Part shown: piece after piece, positions 62,082-64,000 of the stretch
How the letters are laid out: each line of letters starts with the position of its first letter
Position numbering within the stretch: position 1 is the stretch's first letter
DNA from: Bradyrhizobium betae
Lineage (GTDB): Bacteria > Pseudomonadota > Alphaproteobacteria > Rhizobiales > Xanthobacteraceae
DNA length: 64,000 bases
Assembly: GCF_004123905.1 (NCBI RefSeq)
Contig: NZ_MZXW01000038.1
Location: forward strand, 1-64,000
Direction of reading: 5' to 3'
Notes under the pieces: generated by a model
Databases searched by the model: none
The model's input: the letters and a program-made list of their open reading frames with translations, nothing else
What the model was told of the DNA's origin: nothing
Made by a program: the position numbers and the translations under genes

Positions 62082-62378
62082 CTAAGACGGTCTTTTGTCC
62101 GCGACAGCGTAACCGCGCCTCCGCTTGGCACGCTCCAGGCGTACGAATGCTTCGATCGCCTCCGCACTACCATCGAAGGTCTGCACCATGGTCTTGCCAC
62201 TTGTGCAGATCCGGCCCCAATTGCGGATCAGCGACATTTCTCCGAACAAGGTGGGCTGCGTGGACAGCGCATAAAATCGACGCATATTGCGCGCGGCATC
62301 GATGCGGCGCAGATGAAGCGGTTCGGGTTCGGGTTTCGGCACGGACAGAGTCTCGCTTCCGAGGGAAGCGGCGTCCAA
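62082..62378 (-). CDS. WGR-domain protein (copy 2)
   Basis: 98 residues: an N-terminal extension, then NMRRFYALSTQPTLFGEMSL, RNWGRICTSGKTM and AIEAFVRLERAKRRRGYAV. Paralogue of the 31917-32174 gene with a longer N-terminus. Function unknown. Confidence 0.85.
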   Translation of the reverse strand: MDAASLGSETLSVPKPEPEPLHLRRIDAARNMRRFYALSTQPTLFGEMSLIRNWGRICTSGKTMVQTFDGSAEAIEAFVRLERAKRRRGYAVADKRPS

Positions 62379-62940
62379 TGAGTTTTATGAATCGACCGGG
62401 CAGATCGATTCGTTTTATCAATAGGTCCGTTGCGCCGGAAATACCGCGGACCGTCCTCTTGCCGGATTGAATCTCTCCTCGATCGAGACTTCGCCATCGG
62501 GGCGCGCGTGCAATACTTGGCTTCCAATTGCGCTAGTCCTGATCAGAATAGGAGCCCGCAAGAGATCGGTTCCTAGTTCAATGCTTCCTGCGGCACTTCC
62601 AGCCCAGCCTGCTTGGGCGAGCCCCTTCGGGGACGGCTCAACTCGCGCCGCGGCGACGCTCCCGGAGCCCACAAGCGGTCTCCGCGCCTTCGCGTGGCGA
62701 TCCGCTCGCGACCTGTAGCGGAGCGCCCAGCAACGAGCACAATCCCAGTCTCGCGTCCCAGAATTTCCCTCGATGGCTATGGGCTGACCTGACTCTTGTG
62801 GCAGGGGATTCGCCGGACGAATTCCGGGATCGTTCCGGTGACCGGATTCGCAACCGTCTGTTGGTTCAAACCAACATCCCCCACGACATGATGGACAAGA
62901 ACATGACTCCCGCGCTGTTAGATCCATTTCGGACCTTAAG
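62379..62940. promoter_or_regulatory. Upstream region of the second parAB locus
   Basis: About 560 bases without a recognised gene. It contains GTTGGTT-CA-AACCAAC (62860-62875), 7-bp perfect arms, 66 bases before parA: a candidate operator or centromere of this locus. It differs from the repABC parS sequence. Confidence 0.5.
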
Positions 62941-63702
62941 ATGAAGACCATTGTCATCAACAATCAAAAGGGCGGGGTCGGCAAGACGACGCTTGCTGTG
63001 CATTTGGCCTGGTTCATGGCGGAAGCGGATCTCCGCGTTCTCGTGATCGACGTTGATGCGCAGAGCAATGCATCGGATACATTGAGGCACTACGCCGGTT
63101 CAACGTTAGCTGCGGATCTGTTTAAGCCGGGGATGCGGGTCGTAGCTCGGGAAGACGAAGGCCTAACGCTCGCGCCGGCCGATAGCTCGCTGACTGATCT
63201 TGATCGCAGCAGTGCGGCAGCCATAACGACTCTGCAAGAGAACCTCGCCATCGCGTCGGATCAGTTCGATGCCTGCGTCATCGATACGCCGCCATCCCTT
63301 GGACTGCGCAGTGTCGGGTGTTTGGTGGCGGCGTCGCATGTGCTCGCCCCCATCTATCTGGAGGACTATTCGATCAAGGGCGTCAAAGGTCTGATGCAGA
63401 CCGTGATCGGCGTGCAGAGGCGCTATGGCCGCCAGGATACGAAGTTCCTCGGGTTGCTGCCTTCGAACTTCAATACGAAATCGCCCCGTCAAAGGACCCA
63501 TCTTGAGCAACTCTTGCGCGAGGCGGGCAAATATGTGTTTCCAGGCCAGATCGTTGCAAGGGACGGCTACGCTGAGGCCGTTGCGGAACGCCTGCCGGTC
63601 TGGAAGCTCAAGCGGCGCTCTGCCCAGGAGGCTGGTCGGGAAATCCGCGATGTTCTCGCCAAGATCGTCGCGCAGATGGACGAGCCGTCACATGGCGCTT
63701 GA
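62941..63702 (+). CDS. parA: ParA-family partition ATPase (second system)
   Basis: 253 residues: MKTIVINNQKGGVGKTTLAV with an intact Walker A KGGVGKTT, VIDVDAQSNASDTLRHY and CVIDTPPSLGLRS. It lacks the N-terminal helix-turn-helix of RepA, so it belongs to the smaller ParA/Soj type. Coupled to the downstream parB by an 11-base overlap. A second segregation system beside repABC. Confidence 0.93.
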   Translation: MKTIVINNQKGGVGKTTLAVHLAWFMAEADLRVLVIDVDAQSNASDTLRHYAGSTLAADLFKPGMRVVAREDEGLTLAPADSSLTDLDRSSAAAITTLQENLAIASDQFDACVIDTPPSLGLRSVGCLVAASHVLAPIYLEDYSIKGVKGLMQTVIGVQRRYGRQDTKFLGLLPSNFNTKSPRQRTHLEQLLREAGKYVFPGQIVARDGYAEAVAERLPVWKLKRRSAQEAGREIRDVLAKIVAQMDEPSHGA

Positions 63703-64000
63703 TCTCAGCTTTAAGCAGCTCATCGACGCCGCGGAAGACGGGGCCGCCACAATCGGACAGCCGACTTGCATCGCGATCGATCGTATTGACGAAGATCCGG
63801 ACCAGCCGCGTCGCAGTTTCGACGAACAGAAGCTCAAGGAGCTTGCGGAATCAATCCGTCAGCATGGCGTGCTGCAACCGATCGTGCTGCGGCAAGCGGC
63901 GGAGGAAGGCCGTTACGTGATCATCATGGGTGCGAGGCGGTATCGTGCTGCTAAGCGCGCCGGGCTCCGTGATATCCCGGCCTTCATTCATGCCGTTGGT
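63692..64000 (+). CDS. parB: ParB-family protein, cut by the window end
   Basis: The first 103 codons: MALDLSFKQLIDAAEDGAAT, IDRIDEDPDQPRRSFDEQKL, LAESIRQHGVLQPIVLRQ and IIMGARRYRAAKRAGLRDIP (G-x-R-R-Y-R-A-A box). Typical ParB N-terminal domain. The helix-turn-helix lies beyond the window. It starts inside parA. Confidence 0.92.
   Translation, partial: MALDLSFKQLIDAAEDGAATIGQPTCIAIDRIDEDPDQPRRSFDEQKLKELAESIRQHGVLQPIVLRQAAEEGRYVIIMGARRYRAAKRAGLRDIPAFIHAVG

Noticed and set aside
1..64000. Transposase or insertion sequence
   Set aside because: None recognised on either strand; accessory gene order and decay alone are not evidence of an IS.
1..64000. CRISPR array, rRNA or tRNA genes
   Set aside because: No regularly spaced repeats and no recognisable tRNA or rRNA sequence were seen.

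Overview
The window reads as part of a large, self-transmissible repABC plasmid (or a cointegrate containing one) from an alphaproteobacterium of the order Hyphomicrobiales, most likely the Bradyrhizobium/Rhodopseudomonas/Nitrobacter family. The reasons are the repABC replication cassette, the high GC content, the rhizobial plasmid families (DUF736, DUF1419, DUF7007-like, ArdC, RHE_PE00001, LPD7) and several short proteins that I recognise from Bradyrhizobium-type genomes. No rRNA, tRNA, CRISPR array or transposase was seen.

Layout. 1-16.5 kb is envelope and stress cargo: a porin (402-1865), a frameshifted Crp/Fnr gene, a LysR regulator divergent from an RND efflux operon (permease, adaptor, OpgC-like acyltransferase, two small membrane proteins, MarR), and a two-component system divergent from two paralogous COG4705-type membrane proteins. 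Paired tandem CCTAAG-N5-CCTAAG boxes lie between the last two. 16.5-31.8 kb is a complete VirB/VirD4 type IV secretion operon on the minus strand. It is headed by a luxI homologue, faces a divergent luxR, and has lux-box-like palindromes in between. 31.9-47.2 kb is a plus-strand block of plasmid establishment genes: a Toprim-like protein, DUF1419, a giant N6-methylase/helicase split by one extra base, a ParB-like protein, DUF7007-like, ArdC antirestriction and DUF736. Many of these genes sit behind their own long hairpin-rich leader. 47.4-51.6 kb carries AbiEi/AbiEii and VapBC toxin-antitoxin pairs, a decayed DUF2285-like gene and a RHE_PE00001 regulator. 51.6-56.9 kb is the replicator: four copies of a 16-bp parS palindrome, repA, repB, an antisense RNA and repC. 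57-62.4 kb holds small conserved genes, a second DUF736 gene with the same leader, a TPR protein and a second WGR protein. A second, unrelated parA/parB pair begins at 62.9 kb and runs off the end.

How it fits together. RepABC replicates and partitions the plasmid; the toxin-antitoxin pairs and the second ParAB stabilise it. LuxI/LuxR appear to gate the whole VirB/VirD4 operon by cell density, and EexN would block redundant transfer. The methylase/helicase and ArdC are the expected protection against restriction in a new host. The most interesting unexplained structure is the set of long structured leaders, especially the approximately 250-nt leader shared by the two DUF736 genes, where one stem shows a compensatory base change.
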